A stretch of 44,769 bases of DNA from Zarea fungicola (Eukaryota > Ascomycota > Sordariomycetes > Hypocreales > Cordycipitaceae). Both the position numbers and the translations under genes were made by a program. Below, one piece after another: positions 43,838-44,769 of this stretch (position 1 is the first letter of the stretch; every line of letters starts with the position of its first letter). The notes below the pieces were generated by a model, which had not been told where the DNA came from, searched no databases, and was given only the letters and a program-made list of their open reading frames with translations. Location: positions 1 through 44,769 of the forward strand of contig FWCC01000447.1 of the NCBI GenBank assembly GCA_900169235.1. The letters are read 5' to 3'.

Positions 43838-43898
43838 GCGTCGCGCCTTCCTGACTTCAAATTAAAAATAAAAATCAATAACAAATAGGAAAAATATA

Positions 43899-44769
43899 TT
43901 ATTTAGCTCGTTTTATAGGCCTGCGTCGGCTCTCTGCTTCTCTCTGTTTTTTAAGTTCTGCATCTAGTTTCTTTTGCTCTTGTTCCGCGGCCTTCTCCTT
44001 GCGCTCGACTCGCTTCTAGGCCTTCGCTAGCTCTTATTCTTCTCTCATAGCCATTATAGTACGCGCATCTTATATAGATAATACTCTGCCTGACTGAATA
44101 TAGTAATTATGTTGATTTTTTGCCTTGTGACGTTTAAGTTGAGCTTCTTCTATGTCATTGTACTGTTTTGAGAGCTCTTTAAACTATATGGCTAGCGAGG
44201 TAGCGCCTTTCTTTATTTTCTTGATCTTGGCGCCTAGGCGATGGATTTCTTTATAATCTTTGTCATCTTTATGTAGTCGCTTCGCTGATCATTTAAGTAA
44301 CTTAAAACTGCTCTTGAAGTTCCTAGAGTTAGAAGGTGTACCTAAAATTAAAGAGTTAAGCTCGTTAGAAGGCGCTGCATCTTTAGAATTTGACCTAGTA
44401 TTAATATCTTTATTATTTGGCTGTGGCGGTGGCTCTAGGTGTAGACGCCGAATCTGACGGAGAATTTGCTTAGCATTGAGAGGAATAATTCCTATAAGCT
44501 AAAAAGCCTTAATTATGGACGTTCTTTTTAGTGTTTTGACATGAATTTCCTTAATAATAGATAGGAAGTCTTCCTTTTAGATACTATCAATTCTATTCTA
44601 GACCATATTATTTATAGCCTTAGAATGCCAATGCTTTATAGGAGAGAAAATAATAGCATTAAGCGGCTAAAGAAGGTGCATTAACTTAGGCAGAAGCCTA
44701 AAAGGCACTATATTGTGCTTAAAGGCGTAGTCAATGAATTCTCTTATGTGGTGCGAGCTACAGCCATCC
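43899..44769 (-). pseudogene. Decayed pogo/Fot1-like (Tc1-mariner) transposase, 3' part
   Basis: Reading the minus strand from the right edge gives DGCSSHHIREFIDY, then HNIVPFRLLPKLMHLL-stop-PLNAIIFSPIKHWH, a match to the DDE domain of pogo/Fot1 transposases (expected DGCSSHHTREF and LPPHTTHLLQPLD). Regions follow that match the end of such proteins (KTLKRTSIIKAF, LIGIIPLNAKQILRQIRRL), then a Lys/Glu-rich coiled tail (EKAAEQEQKKLDAELKKQRE) to a stop at 43,899. Many in-frame stops are present; those I can compare to the family pattern (CAG, CAA or CGA expected) fit C-to-T change, as RIP would cause. The element is inactive and its 5' part lies beyond the window. Confidence 0.85.

Overview
The window is nuclear DNA of a filamentous ascomycete, most likely a Sordariomycete and plausibly Hypocreales. 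The signs are short introns of about 55-110 nt with GTRAGT-type donors and CTAAC-like branch points, GC-rich coding against AT-rich intergenic DNA, fungal-type proteins (fungal tyrosinase, GPI-anchored cupredoxin, fungal NLR), and transposon and gene relics whose stops are mostly explained by C-to-T change, as repeat-induced point mutation (RIP) would leave. No operon, CRISPR array or prokaryotic feature is present. The genus cannot be set from sequence alone.

Layout, left to right. Positions 1-11,200 are mainly accessory metabolism: the 3' part of an acyl-CoA ligase (4-coumarate-CoA-ligase-like), a PLP-dependent group II decarboxylase (glutamate decarboxylase-like), a BBE-type FAD oxidoreductase with an apparent one-base frameshift, a decayed NmrA-like gene, and an intact intronless pyruvate-decarboxylase-type enzyme. 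From 11,200 to 14,345 lies non-coding or decayed DNA. A two-part protein with a complete trypsin-like His/Asp/Ser triad follows (14,346-16,313), then a GPI-anchored cupredoxin and a secreted tyrosinase, both on the minus strand.

Positions 22,980-37,900 hold conserved housekeeping genes: RPA2 (second-largest subunit of RNA polymerase I), an ARL8-type small GTPase with a 20-nt microexon, an L-threonine aldolase that may be dual-targeted through two start codons, tRNA-Arg(ACG), and a Gfo/Idh/MocA-type oxidoreductase. The intergenic gaps here are long (up to 4 kb).

Positions 38,844-43,773 encode the most interesting gene: a fungal NOD-like receptor of about 1,622 aa with an N-terminal membrane segment, a SesB-like alpha/beta-hydrolase domain whose nucleophile position appears to be Cys, a NACHT ATPase and about 18-20 HEAT-like repeats of roughly 33 aa containing recent micro-duplications. 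Directly after its stop codon lies the 3' end of a decayed pogo/Fot1-like DNA transposon that runs off the right edge. The transposon end may even supply the last codons of the receptor gene.

Apart from the housekeeping block, the genes show no clear joint pathway. The left part could be a decaying metabolic cluster, but that is inference. The NLR and perhaps the trypsin-like protein are candidates for nonself recognition or stress signalling.
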